NCBI RefSeq assembly: GCF_902806685.2
Contig: NC_048547.1
Coordinates: forward strand, 9,807,196 to 9,871,195
DNA: 64,000 bases
From: Maniola hyperantus
Taxonomy: Eukaryota > Arthropoda > Insecta > Lepidoptera > Nymphalidae
Direction: 5' to 3'
Within the stretch, counting starts at the first letter, position 1; each line of letters opens with the position of its first letter. The position numbers and the translations under genes are program-made. The notes beneath the pieces are model-generated. The model saw only the letters and a program-made list of their open reading frames with translations. It searched no databases and had not been told where the DNA came from. Of this stretch, positions 23,767-34,583 are shown piece by piece.

Positions 23767-26700
23767 TTCTGTCTGTCTGTCTGTCTGTCCGTCTGTCTGT
23801 CAAGAAACCTACAGGGTACTTCCCGTTGACCTAGAATCATGAAATTTGGCAGGTAGGTAGATCTTATATCTGACATTTGGGGAAAAATCTGAAAACCGTG
23901 AATTTAGGGTTAGATCACACAAAAAAAAATTAAATTGTGGTCATGAACTAATAATTAGTATTTTCAACTTTCGAAGTGAGTGACTATATCAAGTGGGGTA
24001 TCATATGAAAGGTCTTCACCTGTACATTCTAAAACAGATTTTTATTTATTTGTATGCATCATTTTTGAATTATCGTGCTAAATGTCGAAAAAATACGACT
24101 GTAGTACGGAACCCTCGCAGACTCGCACTTGGCTGGTTTTTTTTAATAGAGAGAATATGTTTTGTTTTGTAGGAAAATAATAACTAACCAATTAAGTATT
24201 AAAGTATCTTATAAAACACTCGTGATAATGCCGTACCTACTCGTAGCCATTGAAGTAATATTATCAAGTAAGTATGTAAAATTATATAGCTCAGTTGCTC
24301 GTAGCTAAGTATTAAGCTTTATGCTTATTTGGTACATATGGAGGTAAAAGGAAAATATTATTAAGTAATTAATCCTGTTAAAATATTTAGGTAAGAAATG
24401 CTATAGAAATGAAATAGAAAGATCGAAAAACAAAAAACTCTCATTCATCCACAAAAAAAGTGAGGGTACAAAGAGTGCACCTGTGTTGGCGCACACACTT
24501 GTGCGCTATAATATCCCTCGCGCAGTTAGCTAATCTCTATGGCGATCGGCCGCCGAAATTAGGTTGAGAGGAAATTATTTTTACTATTATACCTTTCGTT
24601 TTGAATGTTGTATCCGTGAATCCCTTATAGTCTCCGCTTCTCCGGGCGGCCGGACCGCCCACACTACGTAGGCGATGCGCCCGTAAGTGCATATAAGTGC
24701 ACATAAAGGCAGTGCGAACTGCAGCACCAGTAGCGCCCACGTGTACTGAGCGCTTTGCTCAGCATTTGCCCATCTCTCGCTACAAATGTCTCTGACGTAA
24801 CAGAAATAGAAATATACTTGTAGGTATATATAGTTTTTTATTTGTCGACGAAAATAGAAATACACATTAGACGTTAGGTGATTTCCTATAGGTATATGGA
24901 GCTAATATTAAGTTTGTACCAAACGTTGAAAGATTTTACCTTTCTACACTCGTGGAGACTGCCAACAGAAGTTAACAGTTAAAACTATATGATAGGTATA
25001 CCGAATTAATAAATATTAAAAATCAACCTACGTATTAAAAATCAAAGTTTCATAATTTGTAATTTAGCTTCTACATCTTAAGTTAATTTTTATATATATC
25101 GGCACTCCGAGCACTATTGACATTATCATGTCGATGACGCGACCTAGAAAATTGTACCCATCCCGAAATCGTCCAACGCGCCTGAAGAAGTTTTCCAATA
25201 ATAATAATATTCTATATCCTTTAGATTAGTTTAGCTTATGCTTGCGAATTCGTCCGTGCGGACTACACAAAATTCAAACCCCTATTTTACCCCCTTAGGG
25301 GTGGAATTTGCAAAAACCCTTTCTTAGCGGATGCCTACGTCATAATAGCATGTAAAATTTCAGCCCGATCCGTCCAGTAGTTTGAGCTGTGCGTTGATAG
25401 CTCAGTCAATCGTTGACATCCGCTAAGAAAGAATTTTTGAAAATTCACTCTCTAAAGGGGTATAAAACAGGGTTTTTAAATTTGTGTAGTCCACGCGGAT
25501 GAAGTCGCAGGCATAAGCTAGTTTCATTTATATAGGACTAAATGCTACATATACCCACTGGTGCCTAAAGTATTAAGCTATGCGTAGACCGCAACGGTTT
25601 TATTGTTTAGAACTACTTATAAGATAAGGGTTCAGGGTTCTAGTTTATTTTTAACTCGCTCGTATGTCCCTTTGTAACCATAACGTTACACAGTGTATTT
25701 ACCCTACGTATCAGAAGATTATCTAATTTCTTTCTCATTTTATTGGTCTTTACATCCATAAAATGGTAGTAGAATGTTATGTTATGTTGATATTTTTAGT
25801 ACGAAATTGTGTCAAATACTTACACATAATATTTGCGTCAATTTTAAAGTCCTAAGTAGTGTAAGTTTTAGTTAACCTGAGTTTGCCTCACTCATAATTA
25901 TTTATTACTACATGATGCCCGCGACTTCGTCCGCGTGGATTTAGGTTTTTAAAATCCCATAGGAACTCTTTCATTTTCCGGGATAAAGTCTCACAGCTCA
26001 AACTACTAGACGGATCAGGCTGTTTGGCATACAGATAGAAATTATATGACGTAGACATCCGCTATGAAAGGATTTTTGAAAATTCAACCCCTATAAATAT
26101 GGGTAAAATAGGGGTTTGAAATTTGTGCGGTCCCCGCGAACGAAGGCGTGGGCATAAGCTAGTTCTAAATAGAGTTATAAAAATGGTAAACTGCTATCTT
26201 TAATATAGGATCAGCTCATACAAATATTATTTGAAAAAAACATAATTTTATAAAGTAGTTCTACCAAAACAACAACGTGAACTAAATTGTAACCAATAGG
26301 TAGTTCTACGTGCAAATACGCCTAGTTTTACGATAGTTTTTTACAATAATTCACTAGTCACATAATTATGTGTACTACGTCAATCCCACGCTCCTCAATC
26401 ACATCTTATACCCCATTTCGTCATTTATACAATAAACGTCATTTCGTGATTTATACGTTTGTAGAGTAGCACATCTATGAATGATCGCATGCACGAATCC
26501 ATTATATTTATACCTATCCCCTCGACTCTAATGCGTTTGTAATAAGAAATGCCCTTCCGTTGTCCGAAACTACCGACCTTAGCAGTTTGGATAGCTTCAA
26601 GGTAAGCATGAGTTGTCAGTCTGAGAACGTTTCTATCAACTAGCTTTTGCCCGCGACTTCATCCGCGTGATATAATTTATATCCTTTAACGCTCGGAGTC

Positions 26701-27593
26701 GGATATAATTTAACTATAGATATAGTACAGTGAAACAATTTTCGAAATCGGATCGTCACAAAATAATTTTTACCTATCCTATCCAGATAAAAAGCTTCAT
26801 ATTTGTATTGGCGTCTACTTTCTGTAGCGTAGGTATGTTAATGAATTTCTTTGGAATAAGTACGGGTTACGGCATATTTCAATCGTAGCCAAAAATGGGG
26901 TTCAAAAGTTGTATAACTAGGCAAAAATATTTTCAAAAACTTGTTTACTTACAATTCGCAGACTTGATGCCACATGGAAGGTTTCTGCAGCTGCGATACA
27001 ATCAGTATTGGAGCGGCGGTTGCCAGAGCCCCGCTCCACACGGCACTCATCACAAGCTTGGCCGCCATCTTGCTCAGTCTAGGCTTCAGCGGGTGCATTA
27101 TTACGAAATACCGATCTATCGATATAGCGAGAAGAGTATAGGCACTGACCAGCACAGACACCGCTTGTGAATAGTTCACCACTTTGCACATCACGCTTCC
27201 GAACGGCCAGTACCGTAAAAGTAACATTGAAACGAACGAGAACGGCACACAGAATAAAGTCATCATTATATCACCTACAGCTAGATTCATTATGAAATAA
27301 TTCGTCACAGTTTTCATTCGGGGCGATGAATGTACCACAAAACACACTAATCCATTTCCTAAGAGAGCAACTATAAAAATTATTCCGTACAATGCATACA
27401 CACATATTTGAAAAAAACACGATGAGACGAAATCTTCTGGTTGCGGTTTCAAAATGCACACATATTCATATGGCAGTGTATCATTAACTTCAGTTCTGTT
27501 AGTTTCTTGCGTGATGTTTGCATTGCAATCCGCCACTGAGCAAGTGTATCTAACTTCAACATTATGGGTGGTAAAGTTGCTCATGTGCAGCAT
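18419..27593 (-). CDS. RYa-R: RYamide receptor, copy B, complete (six coding exons)
   Basis: Class A neuropeptide receptor for RYamide-type peptides. Exons on the minus strand: 27593-26953, 24791-24593, 23617-23549, 21618-21460, 19424-19337, 18597-18419; 1335 nt, 444 residues, all GT-AG with consistent phases. The N terminus has four NxS/T sites (N6, N26, N32, N37). TM1 carries GN (79-80), TM2 LAVGD (104-108), TM3 Cys136 and DRY (160-162), extracellular loop 2 Cys212, TM6 CWLP (295-298), TM7 NPIIY (339-343). The third loop has RPPGEAET and SKRKMVKMM, and TM7 has PYVWFVSHWLAMSHCC, which match my memory of Drosophila RYa-R and not tachykinin, leucokinin, NPF or sNPF receptors. ATG at 27593 lies one base after an acceptor, so a non-coding leader exon is expected; Met4 is an alternative start. 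Convergent with copy A. Confidence 0.93.
19337..19424 (-). CDS. RYa-R: RYa-R copy B, first tail exon
   Basis: Acceptor TATCTGGCAG, donor TCAG/GTGAGG, 88 nt, phase 0 to 1. Encodes VLGKILCLNN...RSSVCEGVPLS, homologous to 2887-2971 in copy A and one codon longer. Confidence 0.83.
19800..20188 (+). repeat. GGTACGGAACCC dispersed repeat with expanded GACA-type array
   Basis: 3' part of the family; the simple repeat (GACGGACAGA and GATAGAGGGATAGACGG units) is expanded at 20040-20130. Confidence 0.7.
20251..20415. repeat. GC-rich foldback repeat, copy 4
   Basis: Terminal stems ATAGGTCGAGATAGCAATC and CTGTCGCGGACTATA, with the usual GC core. Confidence 0.75.
20688..20855 (-). repeat. tRNA-headed SINE, family 2
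   Basis: Same structure as the copy at 16370, with AGCCTCAATAGCTCAACGGG at the head. Confidence 0.75.
21460..21618 (-). CDS. RYa-R: RYa-R copy B, TM7 exon
   Basis: Acceptor ATATATACAG, donor CAG/GTACGC, 159 nt, phase 0-0. Encodes extracellular loop 3 (DDEEWGKWPG), TM7 with NPIIY and RYRSGFKQ. Has CCC where copy A has CCY just before NP. Confidence 0.95.
21821..22113. repeat. Foldback element (MITE-like)
   Basis: Arms of about 80 bases: AGTACCCGTAGTACAAGATT, TTACGTCTCA, TTCGAGAGTCGAAATACTTC, CGCGTTACAGTAAA, repeated in reverse. It lies in receptor B intron between TM6 and TM7 exons. Confidence 0.8.
22798..23028 (+). repeat. CGACTTCGTCCGCGTGG dispersed repeat
   Basis: Full copy with four CAGT units in the tail, in receptor B intron between TM6 and TM7 exons. 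Confidence 0.75.
23549..23617 (-). CDS. RYa-R: RYa-R copy B, TM6 exon
   Basis: 69 nt, phase 0-0, donor GTAAGT. Encodes MVKMM...CWLPLNIFI. Confidence 0.93.
23682..24145 (-). repeat. GGTACGGAACCC dispersed repeat, full copy with CTGT array
   Basis: Reverse copy from TAGGGTTCCGTACCTCAAAA to the CGCACTTGGCTGG end, with about 17 CTGT-type units at 23735-23800. It starts about 65 bases upstream of the receptor B TM6 exon. Confidence 0.75.
24593..24791 (-). CDS. RYa-R: RYa-R copy B, TM5 and third intracellular loop exon
   Basis: Acceptor TTACGTCAG, donor AAG/GTATAA, 199 nt, phase 2 to 0. Encodes the rest of extracellular loop 2, TM5 (YTWALLVLQFALPLCALICT) and the loop RPPGEAETIRDSR...SKRK. Confidence 0.93.
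25224..25523. repeat. Two CGACTTCGTCCGCGTGG repeats joined tail to tail
   Basis: A plus-oriented copy to about 25410 is followed at once by a minus-oriented part ending GTCGCAGGCATAAGCTAG, making a large imperfect palindrome. Confidence 0.65.
25985..26163 (-). repeat. CGACTTCGTCCGCGTGG dispersed repeat
   Basis: Reverse copy, preceded at 25915-25985 by a plus-oriented fragment of the other subtype. Confidence 0.65.
26953..27593 (-). CDS. RYa-R: RYa-R copy B, exon with N terminus and TM1-TM4
   Basis: 641 nt, donor GTAAGT, ends two bases into codon 214. Acceptor GCTGCAG sits directly before G-ATG. Encodes the glycosylated N terminus, TM1-TM4 and the first part of extracellular loop 2. Confidence 0.95.
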
Positions 27594-27750
27594 CCTGCAG
27601 CGTTAAAACTTCTTTGCTGAATTGACTTCCATTTGAGAAAGTACCTTAAAAAAGAATAGGGTAGAGGTACAGGCTACAAATTCATGAAAGTGTGACTAAA
27701 ATCAACAAAAATTTCCTTCTTCTTCCTTATTGTCCTCAGCTTTGATGAAG

Positions 27751-28065
27751 CTGTGATAGCCTAGTGGTTAGGACGTCCGCCTAATAATCGGAGGTCGGGG
27801 GTTCGATCCCGGGCACGCACCTTTAACTTCTCGGAGTTATGTGCGTTTTAGGTACCTAATTAAATATCTTATTAGCTTTAACGGTGTAGTAAAACATCGT
27901 GAGGAAACCTGTATGCCTGAGAGTTCTCCGTAATGATTTCAAAGGTGTGTGAAGTCTGAAAATCCGCACTTAGTGTGGTAGACCTTTCTCACTTTGAACG
28001 GAGACCCGTGCTCTGTAGTGAGGTGGCGATGGGTTGATCATGATGACAGGTTTTGTAGGTACTTT
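27751..28065 (+). repeat. tRNA-headed SINE, family 1
   Basis: Good A box (TAGCCTAGTGG) and B box (GGTTCGATCCC), body as in the copy at 4008, tail TGATCATGATGA. About 160 bases upstream of the receptor B start exon. Confidence 0.8.
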
Positions 28066-28730
28066 GTAGTATGTTTATAACACTCCAACTAAGGAATATT
28101 ACAAAGTACACTTCGTAATCTACCTATTTCGAATTTTCTGCAAGCTACAGTTTCGAAGCTTTTAGACGTAAAATTACTAAGTATTATGTTGGCTTAAAGT
28201 ATAACCTGACTGTTGGCTTAAAGTTTTATTATTTTTTCACTAATACAGTAAGTACGTACCTAACAATAGTGGGAGATTCTCAGTTAGGTAAAATTGAATT
28301 AGGTGTTATGTCTTTCACTTTAGTGCTCCACAGCTCTATTACTTCTACTAGACAAATAAGCATTTTCTTAGACGCAAACTAGTTATTCCCGTGATAATAA
28401 TATTTTCTCTTAAGTAATACTACCAGCCACAGACAAACCTTTTATTCTTGAATCATTAATCACCATTTTCCCGTGCAAAATGTACCTTTCATAACATCTA
28501 ATTTTATACCTAACCAGTTTCTGCCATCGGATTCGCTGCTGGCGTGAAATTCGGTATACTTAGATAATCTCCGGTGCTACTCGTAGGTTGGCCGAGCAGT
28601 AGGTATTTAAAATCTTACTTACTAAATAATAATAAAAAACCAACTTCAATAACCACAAACACAAAAGAGTAAAAAAAATATTTATTACCGAATATATTAT
28701 TATTATGTATTCAAGAATTATTGTAGTTCT

Positions 28731-28856
28731 ATAAAATATTTTTTGGAGCTGGTGCCAATTAGTCGCACGAATCGTCTACCTACTTTCATATTGTTTTGTG
28801 ACTCCACATTGGCACCTCATTGGCACCGACTCCAAAAAATGTTATTATAGAACTAC
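28731..28856. repeat. Foldback repeat
   Basis: Arms TGTAGTTCTATAAAATATTT / TTGGAGCTGGTGCCAAT and their reverse complement around a short loop. Lies inside the outer inverted-repeat element. Confidence 0.65.
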
Positions 28857-28883
28857 AAACTCTTGTACACATAATATAATATA

Positions 28884-30097
28884 GGGTGACATGGTAAACA
28901 GTGAACCACTAAAATTTCAAACATTTATAGATCCACCGTATGTGAATGTAGTTAACAACTATTGGCATTAGACGAAAGGTAATTTATTAAACTTGTGTTT
29001 TGCATATTAATTTCAGCACTAATTGTAATAGTTTATAAGTAATATTGTTTTATTTAAAAGATGGCGAATGGTTCACTGTGTACCAGTATATGTACACAGT
29101 GAATCAGGGTGTGAGTCGACAGTGAACCAATGTGTACACAGTGAATCATCATTTTAATTACCTACATTTGTCACATATTTAAAAATATTTATTGATATAA
29201 ATGTCTTTAACTAAAACTACAGTAAAGTAATATTTAATCATTTCTTTATATATTTGTATTCTTTAGCAACAATCACATAAAATCAGTACAAAAACAAACT
29301 AGTAGATACTAATTTAACTTACAAATCTAATTAGGAATACTGACTATATAAATTAAAGCTTGGATTTTTATATTTCCACTTATTAGTATTTTCACATAAA
29401 TCTTCTCATAGTTGAATATTTTAAATTACATTCTTGTGCTGCTTTGTGTATACTCATTCCGTTCTTTACAAGATCTACAGCTTTTTTCATGTCTTTTGCA
29501 TCATGTCCGCCAATTTTTCGATTTTTTACTGTAGTTCGACACATTCTGAAACAAAAAGATTACTATTATTATATTAAGTATTAGATCTTCTATTAACGCC
29601 TTTTTTGTTCATAACAATCACAGTTGAAAGTTAATGCATAAATTGTATCGGACATAATGAACAAGTGATTGGTACACAGTGAACCATGGCTCACTGTGTA
29701 CCCTACGATTTTGAGCCACTGTGTGCAGACACCACTTTCTAACCTTTAAGGTTACATAACTATTAAACATACCAAATTCAAAGGATATTTATATATCTAA
29801 GTTATTAAGGAACAATTACTTTACACATGGTAACAGTGCAATATAATGTTACTAAATATACAACGATTCTAGAAAGAAAATAAATGAAAACACGTGTACT
29901 TACTTTTTTTGGCTCCAAGAACAAAACCATACACTGTGCCACTGTTACGGGCGGGAGAGCGCCGTCGACTGGGGAGTGCGGGAGATGGTAGAAGGCAAAT
30001 TGTTTCGCGTTTGCAGTACGGTTTAGCAACGTCACGTTTTTGAGATATGAGTGGTGGTGCACTGTGTACTACTGGGCCACTGTTTACCACCTGACCC
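28884..30097 (-). mobile_element. pogo-like DNA transposon with TA duplication
   Basis: Flanked by TA (28882-28883 and 30098-30099). Ends form imperfect inverted repeats: GGGTGACATGGTAAACAGTG at the left, GGGTCAGGTGGTAAACAGTG at the right when read inward. Inside, a 50-codon minus-strand ORF encodes a Psq-type helix-turn-helix. Motifs like GTACACAGTGAACCA recur about ten times in both orientations. No DDE transposase core was seen in 1.2 kb, so the element is non-autonomous or an internal deletion product. Confidence 0.8.
29392..29544 (-). CDS. Psq-type helix-turn-helix mini-ORF of the pogo-like element
   Basis: 50 residues: basic start MCRTTVKNRK, then DAKDMKKAVDLVKNGMSIHK and AAQECNLKYSTMRRFM. 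This is the pattern of the Psq/pogo/CENP-B N-terminal DNA-binding domain (helices around KKAVDLVKNG, IHKAAQECN and STMRRF). An acceptor-like TTTGTTTCAG directly precedes the ATG, and a GTGAAA donor lies at the end, so it could be one exon of a longer spliced transcript. No partner exon was found. Confidence 0.6.
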   Translation of the reverse strand: MCRTTVKNRKIGGHDAKDMKKAVDLVKNGMSIHKAAQECNLKYSTMRRFM

Positions 30098-30171
30098 TAC
30101 ATATTATTCGGTAATAAATTAAATTATTTTGTACTTTTTAGCGTTTGTGGTTATTGAAGCCGGTTTTTATT

Positions 30172-30400
30172 ACGGTTCCGTACCTCAAAAGGAAAAAAGG
30201 ATCACTTTGTCTGTCTGTCCGTCGTGTCGTGTCAAGAAAAGCTATAGGTAGGGTACTTCCAGTTGACCTAGAATCATGAAATTTGTTAGTTAGGTAGGTA
30301 CTATGGGTAGGTATTATAGCACAAGTAAAGGAATAAATCCGAAAACCGTGAATTTATGGTTACATCACAGAAAAAAATGGGGGAGCGGGCCTTCTCCGTT
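30172..30400 (-). repeat. GGTACGGAACCC dispersed repeat, partial
   Basis: Reverse copy that starts right at the edge of the outer inverted-repeat element. Confidence 0.55.
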
Positions 30401-31530
30401 TGGTGTGTTCACCAAAAAACAAAATTTACTTAATCACATATAGATGGCGCTGTTGTCATAAACTTGCAGTGATGCACTTAAAAATGTTGAAATCATCGAC
30501 ATAGGAGGTAATAATCCTTATTACATCGTAGTACATAAAAATTCTTTAGTTAAAGTATATTGTACTTGACATTTTATTATTATTTATTTATTTTTATTTT
30601 ACAATTTTTATGGCCCCAATTGTACTGAATTATGATATGCCTGCTTAAAAACCGAAGATATTCATCAGATCTTCACCAAACTACAATGGGACCACCTCTG
30701 AATTATGAAGTACTAAATGAAAAAAGAATCATCAAAATCGGTTCTTATTTGGCGGAGAAATTGCGTAACAAAAAAACAGAGTTTAATTGAGAACCTCCTC
30801 CTTTTTTTGAAGACGGTTAAAAATGATAATGCTTAGGACTCTGAGAGTTAGCTATCAGTCTTTACGTAAAACATGCGCAATAAATTAAACAGACAAACTG
30901 ATACAATTTTACAATATTTAGTTTAATAATTTAGGTAGGTACATTGAGTTATTGTTCGCTGAATCTGAACCATTAATTTAGCCCTTTCCTTTGTGAGCAT
31001 GCTTTCAGCTATAAAGCCCGCAGTACTAATATTATGAATGTACAAGTGTGTCTGTTTGTCTATCTGTCATCTTTTGCCGAAGTTTGGTAGAGATAGCTAG
31101 CATCCTGGAGTCACAGGCTACTTTTATACTGGAAAAGCCAAAGAGCTCACACGGGATTTTAAAAAATCTTAATGCACCCGCATGCAGGTTATATTTTATT
31201 ATAAAGATATCGATAGTACGGATGGCTAGTAATCATTATTAATTAGCAGGATAGAGCATTCACAGAGTTCTGCAAAAGTCGGTCTATTGACTAGTCGATA
31301 TTACGTATTCCGAGTAGGTACTCAAGCTGATTAAATTAACCTAATCGACAGGTAAACGGCTCCTGTACCTATTCATTGTTCTGATAGATTACTTCACAAC
31401 AATTACGATGCAGATTTGGCTGTTTGCATATTTAGACATTTTGCGATGAACTTCTATGTAATCGAGTCAGTGGCGTCGCTCTGAAAAAGCCCTTAGATTT
31501 TTCAGAGCTTGCGGCAGATACTTACCTATA

Positions 31531-31634
31531 CGTACTACGCGACAGGTCGAGATGGCGATGGGTGACGTGCGGGTGTGCGGGGCGTCCCCCCGCCTCATAC
31601 CCCGATTGCCATCTCAACCTGTCGCAGACTATAC
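31531..31634. repeat. GC-rich foldback repeat, internally deleted
   Basis: Both ends are present but the left half of the core is missing, so only the GTGCGGGTGTGCG side of the inner stem remains. Confidence 0.7.
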
Positions 31635-32154
31635 TATCCTACTAGATACCTAGTATTATCATTGAACATTGAATATATCTGCTAAATGATCGTAGGTAGA
31701 CTTGGCATTTTATTTCGATTCGATCATAAAAATCAGCTACCGTCGATTTATGACCGGTCATCATAAATGTCGTATACCATCACTACCATGAATTATGAGG
31801 GACATTTACGTTAGGTATAATAACAGTTGGGTAGGCATTTAAACTAACGTACTAAGGTATAACAACGGCTAATAATATAAAAACAAAACAGGTGTGGACT
31901 GGGGACGGTTATTCGCAGAAACTTATAGAAATAGTTTTACGATTCAGACCTACAAGCCATGGTGTTGTTATCTACGCCTATGTAAATGTTGTAAGTCCCT
32001 ATAATTTAGCGTGAACAGAGTTACATTGACCTTGCCTAAAAGTACGTAATCTTTACTACTTGTTATAAAAGCCCAGTCTTACTAATAAAAATTTACACAC
32101 TTTCAGGCCAGGCGCACTTTGTATTTTAGGTATAAAGCTTAAAGGTAAAAGGCC

Positions 32155-32475
32155 CGCCGGTATTATTTGTTCATGAACACATTTTTTTTGTGATGACCAT
32201 AAATTCACGGTTTTCAGATAAATAGTTTATTCCTTTACTTGAACTTAGGACCTACTTACCTGCCAAATTTCATGATTCTAGATCTAGGTCAACGGGAAGT
32301 ACAGTACAGTAACTTCGTTGTCAGATAGACAACGAAGTTATCCTATCAATCAATCGAATCCAATCCGTCAGCCTGTTTGCGTCCACAGCTGGACGTAGGC
32401 CTTTCCAAGAGCGCGCTAAGTAACCCTTATCCTATAAGAGTTCCTTTTTTCCTTTTGAGGTACGGAACCCTAAAA
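32155..32475 (+). repeat. GGTACGGAACCC dispersed repeat with insertion
   Basis: 3' part interrupted near 32340-32420 by text with GTCCACAGCTGGACGTAGGC, another lepidopteran repeat fragment. Confidence 0.6.
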
Positions 32476-32887
32476 ATCGTTACGGAATCCTAAAATATTA
32501 GTACTTAGATACAAATTTTGTCTGCTAGAGCTTGTAATGAGTTTTATATCCAGACGTATTGAATATAATAAATTTTTATCGTTGTTTGCAAATATCGAAA
32601 GTTGTTATGAGTTTTATAATAGCCCTTCATTATTTGCAGATGAAATACGGAAAGTTTCGTTTATTTGTTCATTTGAAGGCCTTTTTTCATCCCCGAACCA
32701 AAAAGAGTGGTGTAATATACAAAGTTTGGTCACTTTGACCGTCAGTTAGTGTGTCTGTATAATATGACTGTCTAGCGTCCATACCAATCAAAGCGCTCAA
32801 ATGAATGGATCAATTTGAATACTTACTTACTTATGTTTTGGCATATTTAATCGAGTGGTTCTGATCTGTCTTTGATGAAAATCAGTT

Positions 32888-33166
32888 GTACAATGAACCA
32901 AAAGCTTAATTTGCTATAATCCGCTGAAACAGGTCAAATCTGTATGATGCAACATGCAGCATGCGAAATGTCAAGTGTGTTTTGGGATTTGTGTGGTGCT
33001 GCGTGGTGGTGGTGCGGGTGCGTATTGCTTGCCTGGTAGCTGCTTTTTCCTGCATGGTTAGCAGTGGGAGGGCGGGCGGTGCATTTCGTATGCTGCATGT
33101 TGCATCATACAGATTCGACCTGTTTCAGTGGATTATAGCAAATTAAGCTTTTGGTTCATTGTATAT
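32888..33166. repeat. Foldback element with 80-base arms
   Basis: Arms contain AACCAAAAGCTTAATTTGCT, GAAACAGGTC and CTGTATGATGCAACATGCAG and differ at only a few positions. The centre is strongly G/T biased on the plus strand (GTGGTGGTGCGGGTGCG). Confidence 0.8.
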
Positions 33167-34583
33167 CATGGACTTCCGCAAAATACCGCCTGCTCCTATA
33201 CAAAATCAGTTGGTTAAGGATATCAGCTCTTTTCTCAGCCAGGCTCTCATACATACCTATTTGATACATTTCATATTTTGTACACTAAGAAAACTGAATA
33301 ACACAATGATAATAATAATATGGTAATCCCGACCTGATGCTACAAAAGGACAGTCATGGACTACCCAACTCCTTAGCAACTCGCAGCAGGCGTTTCGTGT
33401 TTGAGCTCATTGATTAGATCTTGATGAGTAGTTTGCTATGAGACAATGGCTACAGTCTATGATAAAGCAAGAAGGTGGTCCCAGGAACTCAGGTATTTAG
33501 CTTAGGTCCACCGAGTTTGCCGAGGAGTTAAATTTGTCTCGGGTCTCGACAGACCCATATTTCACATGTTGGGTGTGTTTTGAATTTAATTTTGACTTGT
33601 TTGATAGCATTGATATTGTACCGTTATGTGCCCGTTTGAAATTTTAAATACCTATTCAGAAATATGAAATTTTCAAAATGCTATATTAATTATACTACAA
33701 GAACCGGCCAATTACAGTTTTACTACTTAAATATGAGTACTTAGATAGGGAGAAGAAATATGGTCAAGTCACTAATTAAGGTAGATCGCGTTCCGTAAGA
33801 AAAAAATTGTTCTAATATATCAGAATATGACAGTAAGTAATTTAAATTACCGGTTGTTATTCACACGGCACGTACACAGTATTTCAGACAAACGCAGTTT
33901 TATTATACAGCGTGTTAAAAAATAGCTTCATACTTATTATTTTAACGAGATTGTGCTCAAACTGTTTTCGGGGCGCTGCGTGCCGCCAGTTTTAAGCTAA
34001 ACATAATATTTTTCTACGCAAAATAATGTATCTCTTTACATTAATAATCCTTGTGCTTCCAAATTAGCAAACGTGACACCATAAACGTTAATCTGGCTCT
34101 ATAGTGGAGTTCATGTTATGTGGTCACGACATTAGCGACACATATAAAAAAATACAGGAATATAGTAAAAATAAATACATAAAAAGAAAGATATAAACCT
34201 ATCCAACGAACATGACACGTTTAATTCTTTTAAAACTTTGACTTAGGGTCAAAATCTTACACAAAATACTCACCAAAATACGTAATTATCTCACAGAACA
34301 GCTAATTCACTTTAATTATACTTGTAAGGCGCTATCACTAAATATTAAGTCATATTATATATAATATATAATTACACGTACCTACTTATGAAACTTTATA
34401 GCAAAACTATTGTTTTCTAACAAATTAAGAATTCAAAATCGCAAAACTTTTTACAATTAGAAAACTGCCAATATTGGAAGAAAAGTGAACTAGCCTACTA
34501 ATAGCGTGACTTATAAACTTTTTTACTTTACGGTTAAATTAATCGGGTAAAAACACACGTAAACTTTTCTTTTCGGAACTTAC

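Larger units (their letters stand above)
28630..30172. repeat. Older inverted-repeat element hosting the pogo-like insertion
   Basis: Outer arms 28630-28695 and 30105-30172 are inverted copies sharing CTTCAATAACCACAAAC and TTTATTACCGAATA. The TA-flanked transposon lies between them. Confidence 0.65.
30400..34583. other. Gene-free region upstream of receptor B
   Basis: AT-rich with repeats listed separately. No coding exon seen; if the leader exon at 34584-34690 is real, this is the 3' side of a long intron. Confidence 0.55.

Noticed and set aside
23667..23876. Frames rich in DRQTDRQT or SVCLSVCL.
   Set aside because: Translation of a CTGT microsatellite inside a dispersed repeat.
303..27593. 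Receptors as tachykinin, leucokinin, NPF or sNPF receptors.
   Set aside because: The VNYSQAVSVLVSAYTL, RPPGEAET and SKRKMVKMM blocks match RYamide receptors as I know them and not those families.
27755..27830. Possible tRNA gene.
   Set aside because: A and B boxes are present but the acceptor stem does not close and a SINE body follows; other copies confirm a repeat.
29805..30090. Overlapping 73- and 85-codon minus-strand frames.
   Set aside because: They lie in the transposon's end region rich in motif copies, show no domain, and look like leader sequence at best.
32961..33146. 61-codon plus-strand frame.
   Set aside because: Falls entirely inside a foldback repeat with biased composition.
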